Part shown: positions 17,763-27,135 of the stretch, piece after piece
Layout: each line of letters opens with the position of its first letter
Position numbering within the stretch: the first letter of the stretch is position 1
Assembly: GCA_017640785.1 (NCBI GenBank)
Contig: JAEPPZ010000005.1
Span: 1-64,000 of the forward strand
DNA: 64,000 nucleotides
Direction of reading: 5' to 3'
From: Balneola sp.
Lineage (GTDB): Bacteria > Bacteroidota > Rhodothermia > Balneolales > Balneolaceae
Notes under the pieces: model-generated
The model's input: the letters and a program-made list of their open reading frames with translations, nothing else
Told to the model about the DNA's origin: nothing
Database searches by the model: none
Program-made: the position numbers and the translations under genes

Positions 17763-20224
17763 ATGATTAGAAATTACTTCAAAATTGCACTGCGTAATCT
17801 TAAGAAATACAAGATAGATTCCTTTATTAGTTTATCAGGGCTGGCTATCGGTCTTTGTTGTTGTATCATCCTTATCATGTATGTTCGATTTGAATGGTCT
17901 TATGACAATTTTCATACTGACAAGAGCTCTATTTATCGACTTACGGAACGGACGGTTAATTCCAGAAATAATCAGATTAGACATAACACAATTCATCCCT
18001 ATCCTCAATCCATAGCATTGAAGGAAGAATTCCCGGAAATTAAATCTCTTATTAACATCTCCGGAGGAAGTGCCCAGTTCCTAAAAGATGGGAAATATAT
18101 ATTAGAACCCATAAAATTTGCAGACCCTGAGTTCCTTTCTGAATTTACTTTTCCTCTGATCTTTGGAGATTCAAAAACTGCTCTCAGCAATCTCGACAAT
18201 ATTGTGATCACCGAATCAGCTGCAAAGAAGTACTTCGGAAAAAAAAACGCAGTTGGAGAATTAATGACAATCCGTTTGAGAGATGAACCCAAAGATTTCA
18301 TGGTTTCAGGAATCGCAAAAGACATTCCTGCTAATTCAAGCATTCAATTTAATTTTCTCCTTCCATTTGATAATCAGATTATTAGTGCTCCACCAGAAGA
18401 ACAAAAAACCTTAAGAGAAAATTGGTATATCGGTTTTTTGGAAACCTGGATCACGTTAAAAGAAGGTGCTACTAAGGAAGATCTCGAAGCTAAGTTTCCG
18501 GCATTTCTGGAACGCCATTATGGAAGTAGCTGGGTTGAACGAGATCAGATTAAATATGGACTTCAGCCTTTATCACAAGTCTATTTTAATGAAAACTATC
18601 GTTCCGGGGTTACACAAAGTTCAAATAAGACATACTCACTCATTCTTGGAAGCATTGCTCTCGTCATTCTCTTGATTGCGGGAATCAATTTCATGTCACT
18701 TACTTTAAGTCGATACACTTCCCGATATCACGAGATCGGTATTCGAAAAACTGTAGGAGCCATCAGACATCAGATCAAATTTCAAATTATCGGAGAAGTT
18801 TTTATAACCTGTTCTTTTGCAATTATCCTTGGAATAGTTTTAGCTGAATTATTAGCTCCTTTTTCCGATGTTTTGTTTCAAAAAGAACTTGACCTCAGCC
18901 TTATTTCTGACCCGGTTCTGTGGATATCTGTACTTGGGCTTTTAGTAATTTTGACTCTTATCACAAGCTTATACCCTGCTGTAAAGATCTCAGGAGAAAA
19001 TGCCACCTCTCTTTTTCAGATGACAGATCTGCACAAAAAATTCCAATGCTGATCAAAGGACTAATAGTCGTTCAATTCGGGCTTGCAATAACCCTTATGA
19101 TCGGCACTTATGTGATGCAAGGTCAGATCAATTTTATCCTGAATAAAGATCTGGGCTTTAATCCTGAAAATGTAGTTGCTGTGGAAATTAATTCTGAGCT
19201 CCAAAATGCGTTAAAGATCGGACAACTTTATTCTGAGGAAGCACAAAGAATTCCGGGTGTACTTTCAACCTCAATAACCGCCGGACATTACCGGGATTAT
19301 TCTGAATATGGAGTAGTTGATATCGGTATGGCGCAAATGAAATCTGCTACAACACTTTCTCAACTTGGAGACGGAATCCCTTCTGAGGCTGTTGATGCTC
19401 AGTATCTTCAAACAATGGATATCGAATTACTGAAAGGAGTAAATTTTTCAAAACAAGCTAATACCTTTCCTTCTGACGAGGTAATTGTTAATCAGGCTTT
19501 TGTTGACGCTATGGGTTGGGATAATCCGATTGGGCAAATCCTTGAAGATAAACCTGAAAATCAGGGTTGGGTTGGACCATTTGACGGGAAAAAAGTAATT
19601 GGGGTTATCGAAAACTATCATTTTAAAAGTCTGTACGATCCACTTCAACCAATGGTTCTTCAACATATTGAAGCAGCTGACCAAAATCCCGGTACTATCC
19701 TCATTCGTCTTTCTTCAGATAGAATGTCGGAAACAATTTCTAATCTGAAATCACTGTGGAATTCCATTGCCGAACAAGAAGCCTTTAATTTGGCTTTTAT
19801 GGATGATATGGTTCAACGCCAGTATAATGAAGAGATTCGTTGGAATCGTATTATCCGAATCTCATCTATGGCTTCTATTTTATTGGCTTGTTTTGGACTT
19901 TTCGGCTTGTCAGCATTAGTAGCACAAAGACGGATTAAGGAAATTGGAATCCGAAAAGTTTTCGGAGCCTCTATAAAGAATATTCTCGTTCTGATTTCCA
20001 AAGATTTTGTTCTATTAGTCGTTTGTGGATTTGCTATTTCAGCACCTGTAGCTTGGTATTTGAGTAATCAATGGCTTACCGGTTTTAGTTACAAAATTGA
20101 CCTTGATGCTCTTCCCTTTTTATACGGAGGGTTAACTGTCCTTTTAATAGCCTTAACAACCGTAAGCTGGCAATCCGTAAAAGCAGCACTCCAAAATCCA
20201 GTAGAAAATCTTAGAAATGAATAA
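17763..20224 (+). pseudogene. FtsX/MacB-type ABC permease 4, single-base frameshift at A6
   Basis: The N-terminal half reads in one frame from 17763 until a stop at 19050-19052; the C-terminal half, starting with IPMLIKGLIVVQFGL, continues in another frame to 20224. The switch falls at a run of six A at 19035-19040. One extra A would give DLHKKIPMLIKG and a single protein of 820 residues, the same length as the siblings (803-820), with both coupling segments (EIGIRKTVGA, EIGIRKVFGA) intact. Both halves remain free of other lesions. The cause is a recent mutation, a sequencing error in a homopolymer, or slippage; the sequence cannot decide. Confidence 0.85.
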
Positions 20225-20230
20225 GGATAC

Positions 20231-20917
20231 ATGATCAAACTCAGAAACATAGACCGATACATCGACAAAAGACTTCAGCGAAACTTCATTCTTAAAGGTA
20301 TTGATCTGGATATCGCTGAAGGAGATTTTGTAAGTATCATGGGGCCCAGCGGAGCCGGAAAGTCCACATTGCTTAATATCATCGGTTTTCTGGATGATGC
20401 CAATGAAGGTGAGTATTATTTTTTGGATGAACCTGTTCACGGTCTGAATGAAAAGCAGAAATCAGAGTATCATCGATCCTATATTGGTTTTGTTTTTCAG
20501 GCGTATCATTTGATTGACGAGCTTACTGTTTATGAAAATATTGAAATGCCCCTCCTCTATCGAAAAGTAAAAGGCAGTCAGCGCAAAAGCATGGTCGCGG
20601 ATATGCTGGATCGATTTAATATTGTCGCAAAAAAAGATCTGTTTCCAAATCAACTCTCCGGTGGACAACAACAACTGGTTGGAGTAGCAAGAGCTTTGAT
20701 CGGAAGCCCTAAACTCATCTTAGCTGACGAACCAACCGGTAATCTCCATTCGGATCAAAGCAAAGAGATCATGGAAACCTTTAAGAAATTAAACAAAGAA
20801 GACGGGGTTACCATTATTCAGGTAACTCATTCTGATGAAATGGCGACGTATGGAGATCGAATCATCAATCTTCAGGATGGTGCTGTCACTGAAAACAATC
20901 CTTATGAGGAGGAATGA
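20231..20917 (+). CDS. Second ABC transporter ATP-binding protein of the efflux locus
   Basis: The 228-residue MacB/LolD-type ATPase has Walker A GPSGAGKST (38-46), Q-loop FVFQAYHLIDELT, signature LSGGQQQ, Walker B LILADEPT, and the switch His in VTHSD. Two departures from the first ATPase of the locus stand out: Leu replaces the Arg after the signature (QQQLVGVARA) and the D-loop reads GNLHS rather than GNLDS. It sits 6 bp after the frameshifted permease and is directly followed by a small gene at 20920. It is probably active, possibly as a partner of the first ATPase. Confidence 0.92.
   Translation: MIKLRNIDRYIDKRLQRNFILKGIDLDIAEGDFVSIMGPSGAGKSTLLNIIGFLDDANEGEYYFLDEPVHGLNEKQKSEYHRSYIGFVFQAYHLIDELTVYENIEMPLLYRKVKGSQRKSMVADMLDRFNIVAKKDLFPNQLSGGQQQLVGVARALIGSPKLILADEPTGNLHSDQSKEIMETFKKLNKEDGVTIIQVTHSDEMATYGDRIINLQDGAVTENNPYEEE
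20907..20912 (+). promoter_or_regulatory. Strong Shine-Dalgarno deciding the start of the 90-residue gene
   Basis: AGGAGG lies at 20907-20912, inside the end of the ATPase gene. It is 1 nt from the ATG at 20914, too close to use, and 7 nt from the ATG at 20920, which is ideal. The start of the next gene is therefore placed at 20920. So strong a site is unusual in this window. Confidence 0.8.
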
Positions 20918-20919
20918 TC

Positions 20920-21192
20920 ATGCAAAACGTAAGAGTTCAATTCACTATACCTAATGTAGAAAAAGTTGCTAACCTTAATATTCATGTGAATGGAGAGCAG
21001 AGGAGCCTTAAATTTCGGGTTGAAACATTCGACTGGGATTCTGATAATGGCAGTTCAGAAGATCTGGTAAATATTCTGAGAGACCGAATCCAAAATTATG
21101 ATTCTCAATGGGAATTATATCATATTGGTGCTCCGCAAGAACATAGCATACCGGTTACATTTCGATTCAATGAAAAAAATTCTGAGAACTAA
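20920..21192 (+). CDS. Small conserved-looking protein of unknown function
   Basis: A 90-residue soluble protein (MQNVRVQFTIPNVE...) with no signal peptide or membrane segment. Alternating hydrophobic residues suggest a small alpha/beta fold, with an acidic centre (about residues 38-50, WDSDNGSSEDL). I do not recognise it. It begins 2 bp after the ATPase stop behind a near-perfect Shine-Dalgarno and overlaps the following hydrolase gene by 23 bp, so it is translationally coupled at both ends. That tight packing, not homology, is the reason to believe it is real and functionally linked to the ATPase or hydrolase. Confidence 0.75.
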   Translation: MQNVRVQFTIPNVEKVANLNIHVNGEQRSLKFRVETFDWDSDNGSSEDLVNILRDRIQNYDSQWELYHIGAPQEHSIPVTFRFNEKNSEN

Positions 21193-22210
21193 ATTTTATT
21201 TACAAATAAGCATTCTCTTTTTGGGATTCTGCTTTTTCGTGAATACGGAACTGAAAAGTCAGTCTGTCGAAAGACCTGATCTGAATGCCATTTTCCAAAA
21301 AGCCGATCAAATTGAACGGGTTCGGACTCTTATAATTCATCAAAAGGGCGAAACACTGGAAGAAAAGTCCTTTGATGGAAGAAATCTCAGCCATCCTTTT
21401 AATATTAAGTCTGCCTCAAAAAGTATTATAGGTTTATTAACCGGAATTGCCATTGAAAAGGGGTTCATCCCTTCCATCGAAGAACCTATAAAAACATATT
21501 TCCCTGATTATTTTGAAGAAAATCCGGATTCCCTTAAAGAATCTATTACCATCCGTAATTTACTCACCATGCAAACAGGTTTGAGATCAACAAGCTCCGG
21601 CAACTATGGCGCATGGGTAATTAGTGATAATTGGGTCGAATATGCTCTGGATCAGAATTTCGTATCACAAATAGATGGAAGAATGGTATATAGTACCGGG
21701 ACTTCTCATCTGTTGTCTGTAATTATTTCGAAAGCGAGCGGAATACCCACAAAAGCTTTTGCTGAAAAATACTTATTCGGCCCAATGAATATTCGTGTAG
21801 GCGGTTGGGATAAAGATCCACAGGGAAATTATATGGGTGGTAATAACCTCGCTTTAAAACCTGCTGATCTGGTCAAGATTGGTCAATTAATGCTGGACGA
21901 TGGGGCATATAACGGCGAACAACTTATCTCAAAAGACTGGATTCGGGATTCTTTTGGAACTTATACCTACAGTAATTACAATCCTTATGGCTACGGATAT
22001 CAATGGTGGAATCAAAAAATAGGGAGATACCAAACTTTTTTTGCCTGGGGAAATGGCGGTCAGTATATATTTATAATTCCCGAACTTGAAACGGTAGTTG
22101 TGATCACTTCTTCAACTGCAACTACTGATCGCAGAAGAATCTATAAAGCTCCGATCTTTGACCTTGTTCAGTTTGATATAATCCCATTTCTGGAATCGCG
22201 CATCAATTAA
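21170..22210 (+). CDS. Exported serine hydrolase, class C beta-lactamase/PBP4-like
   Basis: From the ATG at 21170 the product is 346 residues with a signal segment (about 8-26, ending near ELKSQS). The fold motifs are SASK (81-84, catalytic Ser81 and Lys84), YST (in MVYSTGTSH) and a C-terminal WGNGGQ box in place of KTG. The family contains beta-lactamases, D-aminopeptidases and esterases, so the substrate is open; with this motif set it is probably an esterase or peptidase-like enzyme in the periplasm. A longer frame from 21098 exists, but its first 24 residues precede the signal peptide and are not credible. Confidence 0.85.
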   Translation: MKKILRTKFYLQISILFLGFCFFVNTELKSQSVERPDLNAIFQKADQIERVRTLIIHQKGETLEEKSFDGRNLSHPFNIKSASKSIIGLLTGIAIEKGFIPSIEEPIKTYFPDYFEENPDSLKESITIRNLLTMQTGLRSTSSGNYGAWVISDNWVEYALDQNFVSQIDGRMVYSTGTSHLLSVIISKASGIPTKAFAEKYLFGPMNIRVGGWDKDPQGNYMGGNNLALKPADLVKIGQLMLDDGAYNGEQLISKDWIRDSFGTYTYSNYNPYGYGYQWWNQKIGRYQTFFAWGNGGQYIFIIPELETVVVITSSTATTDRRRIYKAPIFDLVQFDIIPFLESRIN

Positions 22211-22419
22211 AATGAACTTTTAAAACCTAAAAACACTTCTTAATCTGAATCTGGTTTTTCAAATTGTTTTTGTGTTATCCTAGTTTTAATAATTTGTAAC
22301 AATTTGAACCTGATTTACTCTATTACCTGTACGAGAATAAACTTCTCCGGGGAACAAAAAAATAATGGCTTAGGTGTTTGTAGCAAATTTTCTGAGTTGC
22401 TGTCTGGCAGGATTCATGC

Positions 22420-24882
22420 ATGTTTAAAAACTATATTAAAATTGCTATAAGAAATCTCCTTAAAAATAAGGTGTATTCTCTTATAAATATTTTAGGTCTT
22501 TCTATTGGTCTGGCAACAAGCCTTCTGATATTGTTGTATGTAGTAAATGAATGGAGTTATGATCTGTTTCATAGTAAATCTGAACGTCTTTTTCGTGTTG
22601 TTCAAACAATGGAATCTGAAACCAATGTTGAAGAAGATGCCACTACACCTTTTCTTTTGGGGCCCGTTTTAGACGCTGAATTCCCGGATCGGATCGAAAA
22701 ATCTGTTCGGTTTTATAATCTTCAGGAAACATCACACACCTTCAGAAACAAGCAAAAAGGAGTCTCATTCAAAGAGAGTAATTTCTATTTCGTTGATTCT
22801 ACTTTTTTTGACGTCTTTTCTGCTGAACTTCTTAGAGGAAGCCCAACTGAGGTTTTAAAAAATCCCGGTTCACTTGTAATCAGTGAAGAGCTTTCTGAAA
22901 AATACTTTGGGAATGAAGACCCTGTTGGTAAAACGCTCAACTATAAGGGAGTAATTGACCTCACAGTTACAGGAGTTATGAAGCCCTGGCCTGATCGATC
23001 TCATATGGAAATCGATCTCGTTGCCTCATTTAGCAGTCTTAATCAAATATACAGCGCTGATCAGGAATATGACCAAAACTGGCTTTGGAACCCTGTCTGG
23101 ACTTATCTTCTGTTGAAAGAAGAAACCGATCCTGTTGATCTGGAAACTCAGTTCACTCCTATCAAAGAAAATTATTTCTACGCTTATTCTGGTTGGCCGG
23201 TTGGTGAAACCATTTCGCTTTCGTTACAACCTATCTCTGATATTCATTTATACTCAGACCTGAATCAGGAAATGGAAGTGAACAGCTCCGATCTTTATCT
23301 GTATATCTTATTAGTCGTTGCCGGGTTCATTTTGGCCATAGCATGTATAAACTTTATGAATTTATCTACTGCCCGATCTCTGGAACGAAGTCGGGAAGTT
23401 GGAATGAGAAAAGTTCTTGGTGGCTACAGAAAACAATTGTTTTATCAGTTTATTGGTGAGTCATTCCTGATCTGCCTGATCGCTATTGTAATCGGTCTTT
23501 TACTGGTTTTTGCCTCCCTTCCATACTTTGGAGAGATGGTTGGAATAGAACTTTCTTTAAACCTTTTCTCGCATTTTGCAGTTATACCCGGTCTTTTACT
23601 CCTCACTGTTTTTGTAGGCTTATTTGCCGGATCTTATCCTGCTATATATCTTTCCTCTTTTGAACCTGTGGATGTTCTTAAGGGTTCGGCTGTACAAGGA
23701 AAGAAAAGTGCTCTATTCCGTAAAATATTGGTCACATTTCAGTTTACCCTTTCAATAATTTTGATAATTGGCACTGCTGTTATTTATAAACAGATCCAGT
23801 TTATCCAAGATAAAGACCTTGGTTTTGATGAAAGTTCTGTTGTATTACTGCCTACCAAACAAAATCTGGTAGCCTGGGAATTTGAGACTTTTAAGGAACA
23901 GGTACTTTCTTTTTCACAGATCGAATCAATTACAGGTTTAAGTAAAATTATAGGCTCTGAAAAACAGGAAAATTATCACGTTGTTCCTGAAAAATTTGGA
24001 GAAAGCAATGATGAATTGAATCTGGCATTTCATACCACTCACGATCTTGTAGAAACATTTGATTTGAAATTAATTGCCGGTCGGTCTTTCTCCAAAGATT
24101 TTGCAACTGATGCTGAGCAGGCGGTACTGATCAATCGCAAAATGCTGGAAAAGCTGGAGCTGAATAACCCGGATGAAGCGTTAGGTGAAGTTTTCTACTT
24201 TTATCCCAAAGACGGGGGAAGGAAAGCTAAATCAGTGATCGGCGTTTTGGAAGACTTCAATTACGCCTCACTTAAAAAAGAAATTGAACCTCTTACTATT
24301 TCATTGGTCGAGGGTACTATCCCTTTTTTGGGTTACATAGAACACACTGCTGTGGAAATTGCTCCCGGAAACCCGAGAGAAGCACTTGCACATATAGAGA
24401 AAGTATGGAAAGAAATTAACCCGATAGATCCATTTGAATTTCAGTTTCTTGATGATCGTTTAGCTGAGATCTATGAAACGGAGAAAACCATGAGTTTACT
24501 TTCTCTGGCATTTTCGATACTCTGTATTTTTATCGCTTCGCTTGGCTTACTTGGCCTTGCATCTTACTCTGCTCAACTTAAAGAAAAAGAGATCGGAATA
24601 AGGAAAAGTCTCGGAGCTTCTGTTACTGATATCGTTAAATTATTGTCCAAAGATTTCCTGACTCTTATTGCAATTGCTAATCTCATTGCCTGGCCATTCA
24701 CATATTTAATAGCTCAGAATTGGCTGGAAAATTTTCCGTATCGATTTGATATCACTTTCACCCTGCCCATCATTTTTATTGGTTCAGGTATTTTTATAAT
24801 GATCATAGCTTTGGCTACCATAAGCTATCATGCATTAAAAGCTGCTCTTGTAAACCCTGTTGATGCAATTCAAAATAATTAG
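22420..24882 (+). CDS. FtsX/MacB-type ABC permease 5
   Basis: The 820-residue fifth permease paralogue of the locus has the same start (MFKNYIKIAIRNLLKNK), duplicated periplasmic and FtsX domains, and coupling segments EVGMRKVLGG and EIGIRKSLGA. Its tail, NPVDAIQNN, departs from the SLKSE ending of permeases 1-3. It stands alone after a 209-bp gap containing no gene or clear terminator, so it may have its own promoter. It would have to borrow one of the two ATPases encoded upstream, since none is adjacent. Confidence 0.9.
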   Translation: MFKNYIKIAIRNLLKNKVYSLINILGLSIGLATSLLILLYVVNEWSYDLFHSKSERLFRVVQTMESETNVEEDATTPFLLGPVLDAEFPDRIEKSVRFYNLQETSHTFRNKQKGVSFKESNFYFVDSTFFDVFSAELLRGSPTEVLKNPGSLVISEELSEKYFGNEDPVGKTLNYKGVIDLTVTGVMKPWPDRSHMEIDLVASFSSLNQIYSADQEYDQNWLWNPVWTYLLLKEETDPVDLETQFTPIKENYFYAYSGWPVGETISLSLQPISDIHLYSDLNQEMEVNSSDLYLYILLVVAGFILAIACINFMNLSTARSLERSREVGMRKVLGGYRKQLFYQFIGESFLICLIAIVIGLLLVFASLPYFGEMVGIELSLNLFSHFAVIPGLLLLTVFVGLFAGSYPAIYLSSFEPVDVLKGSAVQGKKSALFRKILVTFQFTLSIILIIGTAVIYKQIQFIQDKDLGFDESSVVLLPTKQNLVAWEFETFKEQVLSFSQIESITGLSKIIGSEKQENYHVVPEKFGESNDELNLAFHTTHDLVETFDLKLIAGRSFSKDFATDAEQAVLINRKMLEKLELNNPDEALGEVFYFYPKDGGRKAKSVIGVLEDFNYASLKKEIEPLTISLVEGTIPFLGYIEHTAVEIAPGNPREALAHIEKVWKEINPIDPFEFQFLDDRLAEIYETEKTMSLLSLAFSILCIFIASLGLLGLASYSAQLKEKEIGIRKSLGASVTDIVKLLSKDFLTLIAIANLIAWPFTYLIAQNWLENFPYRFDITFTLPIIFIGSGIFIMIIALATISYHALKAALVNPVDAIQNN

Positions 24883-24935
24883 GGCGACAGTATTACTTCC
24901 GGAAATAGTTTTTCTTTTTATGATTAAGTTCAGAG

Positions 24936-25814
24936 ATGGCAAATAAACTATCTCTTACTGCATCATACATTGCTGTAAAGTTTTACGGGCTTACATTAAA
25001 TCCCAAAATTGCTTCTTATTTCACCCCTTTTACAATCAGTTTCTATGAAAAGGTAGTGTCTTATTTGCCAGCTAAACTGAGCTGGAATCAAACAGCATTC
25101 CGCGTACGTTTTTGGAGAAACTTCTTTGTCTGGTGGGAAGAACTGCTGCTTCCCGGAGACCTGATGCACATCATTTCCAGAAAATATTATGTCGAGCATG
25201 CTGTTCGGAAAGCCATTAATGAGGGCTGTGAGCAACTTGTAGTTCTCGGTTCGGGATTTGATCATAACGGAGCATTATTTGCCTCTGAAAATATACCATC
25301 TTTCGAGATAGACACTCATTCCATGATAGAGCATAAACGAAAAATGCTTACTCAAAATGGTTTTAATTCAGAATTCCTGAACTTGTGCCCGATCGACCCC
25401 GCTAACCAAAACATAAAAGAAGTGCTTTCAGAAACAGGGGAATTTGACCCCAACAGAAAAACCGTTTTTCTTGCGGAAGGCTTCTTCGATTATTTATCCA
25501 TCGAGAGCACACGGGTTATACTGGAAAACATAACTGATTTGTGTTCTGATCTAAAACTGATCAGTACTTTTTTTGATCTCGGTGAATTGAACTTCTTCCA
25601 TCGGTTTATGTTTACGAGCGGAGTAGCTATGGTCGGTGAAACATTAAAACTTCCTCTTAACAGGAAAGAGTATATATCTCTATTGAATGAGTATGATCTT
25701 AAAGTTGAAAATGAAACGAACTATTCAAAGATTGAACTGGAACTGATCTCAAAAATGGATATTGACCTTCCTGTACTTAAAGGATTCTATATTATGGAAA
25801 GCACAAAATATTGA
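24936..25814 (+). CDS. Class I SAM-dependent methyltransferase, PPM/leucine carboxyl methyltransferase-like
   Basis: The 292-residue protein shows the SAM-binding glycine loop VVLGSGFDHNG (about 101-111), an acidic residue in FEIDTHS for the ribose, and the FLAEGFFDYLS motif typical of the PPM/LCMT-like family often found beside secondary metabolism or unknown pathways. Its natural substrate (carboxylate or phospholipid-like) is not deducible. It follows permease 5 by 53 bp and abuts the convergent mtgA gene with no gap. Possibly co-transcribed with the permease; a functional link is not shown. Confidence 0.8.
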   Translation: MANKLSLTASYIAVKFYGLTLNPKIASYFTPFTISFYEKVVSYLPAKLSWNQTAFRVRFWRNFFVWWEELLLPGDLMHIISRKYYVEHAVRKAINEGCEQLVVLGSGFDHNGALFASENIPSFEIDTHSMIEHKRKMLTQNGFNSEFLNLCPIDPANQNIKEVLSETGEFDPNRKTVFLAEGFFDYLSIESTRVILENITDLCSDLKLISTFFDLGELNFFHRFMFTSGVAMVGETLKLPLNRKEYISLLNEYDLKVENETNYSKIELELISKMDIDLPVLKGFYIMESTKY

Positions 25815-26765
25815 TCAGAATCTGAATTCCCGTTTCTTTACAGAATCAGTAGCCGAACTGTCCGGTTTTTCAGTTCTATCAGAACTTATCCCGCTTAGTG
25901 AAAGCCCTGCTCTGGAAATCTGAATTCTGTTTATAAATGGAGCATCAAAAGTAAAAGAAGAATCTGATTGTACCGAATCTTGCACAACTTCAGGTACAGG
26001 ATAATTGTAATAAGCAATTCCACTTAGGTTCATCATATTCTTGAGTATCCAATCCTTTCTTTCCTTCACATAAGGAGAAGCAGGTTCCACTCTCATCCTT
26101 TTCGGGTTAGGAAGAACAGCCGCCATACGCGCCGACTCATCGTCTTTCAAAAATTCAGCTTCTTTATCAAAAAAGTGATCCGATGCTTTGCCTATTCCAT
26201 ATACACCCGGACCAAATTCAGCAATATTCAAATAGATTTCCAACACACGTTCTTTTCCCCAAAGCGCATCTATGGTTAAAGCCAGTCCCGCTTCTACACC
26301 TTTTCTCACAAAGTTCTTATCGCTGCTCAAGAAAAGATTTTTAGCAACTTGTTGAGTGATGGTACTGGCTCCACGAACTCTCTCCCCTTTTTCCATTTCC
26401 TGATAGGCTTCAGCTATCGCCACCAGATCAATTCCGGGGTGCTCCCAAAATTTCTGATCTTCTGATGCCACAACTGCCCATTTAATATTTTGTGGAATAT
26501 CTTCATACTCTACCCATCTTTCTTTCAGACTGTATCTTTCCACTCCGATCTCTTCCCAGTCTTCCTGAAGAGTAAATGCCGTGAAAGATGGATTTACCCA
26601 TTTAAGAGAAAACAGTATTAAAAAAGAAATTACAGCAAGACCGACTAAGCTGACCGAAGCCCACTTTATCGTCTTTTTGGTATAAACCCAAGTTTTTGAA
26701 GCAATTTCCTTAAGATCGGTTTTTTGCTCCTCATTTTTCGAATGTTCAAAATCTATGTAATCCAT
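25815..26765 (-). CDS. mtgA: Monofunctional peptidoglycan glycosyltransferase
   Basis: The 316-residue enzyme has a cytoplasmic tail, one membrane anchor (about 35-54), and a GT51 domain with the catalytic ASEDQKFWEHPG motif, then RGASTITQQVAKNLFL, KERVLEIYLN and the GVYGIGKASDHFF helix. It polymerises lipid II glycan strands on the outer face of the inner membrane and lacks a transpeptidase domain. The C-terminal 60 residues, proline/serine rich with DSSFTFDAPF, extend beyond the usual length of about 240 and have no obvious fold. The gene is convergent with the methyltransferase gene. Confidence 0.93.
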   Translation of the reverse strand: MDYIDFEHSKNEEQKTDLKEIASKTWVYTKKTIKWASVSLVGLAVISFLILFSLKWVNPSFTAFTLQEDWEEIGVERYSLKERWVEYEDIPQNIKWAVVASEDQKFWEHPGIDLVAIAEAYQEMEKGERVRGASTITQQVAKNLFLSSDKNFVRKGVEAGLALTIDALWGKERVLEIYLNIAEFGPGVYGIGKASDHFFDKEAEFLKDDESARMAAVLPNPKRMRVEPASPYVKERKDWILKNMMNLSGIAYYNYPVPEVVQDSVQSDSSFTFDAPFINRIQISRAGLSLSGISSDRTEKPDSSATDSVKKREFRF

Positions 26766-26904
26766 ACCCTCTTATAGATCTGTTAACGGATTTTGTTCTG
26801 TGATTTAACGTTTTTGATTGAACTTTATGTAAACAAAATGGGGTATCCTTGGAGATCTTAAATAATTCGTTCCCAATTTAGTAATGATAGTTCGAAGAAT
26901 CATT

Positions 26905-27082
26905 GCCCTTAGTGTTTAAGACGGAGAAGTGAGCGTGATCCGGAGGCGCCTGCGAAGCAGGAATAATCCTTTCTGGTGAAAAATTTAGAACTGCATCTGA
27001 TCGAACGAAGACCTTTAGGATTATTTCCGCTAACTCCATCACCCCGCTTTCAGCGAAATGATGGAAAGCTACTTCTCCGTCT
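26905..27082. repeat. Dispersed palindromic intergenic repeat, copy 2
   Basis: This is the inverted copy of the repeat at 26-179. It is bounded by a perfect 12-bp inverted repeat, AGACGGAGAAGT at 26919-26930 and its complement at 27071-27082. The shared core is 26905-27025, including the 31-nt identical block at 26950-26980. It fills most of the 370-bp gap between mtgA and rmuC; the remainder holds no gene. Confidence 0.8.
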
Positions 27083-27135
27083 GTCGGGCTTTGCACGGCT
27101 GACGGATTTTGGTTACTGAGATAAGAATGAGAGTT

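Noticed and set aside
19035-19040. Programmed -1 frameshift site
   Set aside because: The context C-AAA-AAA-T is only a partial slippery site and no downstream stem or pseudoknot is obvious; simple mutation or read error is likelier.
18920-20224. Separate 434-residue protein starting at 18920
   Set aside because: Its first 40 residues overlap the upstream permease in another frame and have no permease character; it is the C-terminal half of the frameshifted permease 4.
22406-22419. GG-N10-GC match to a sigma-54 promoter before permease 5
   Set aside because: It abuts the start codon, so transcription would begin about 11 nt inside the gene. The conserved N-terminus makes a later start unlikely; chance match.
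26878-27096. 72-residue minus-strand frame
   Set aside because: It lies wholly within the palindromic repeat and its translation has no coding character.
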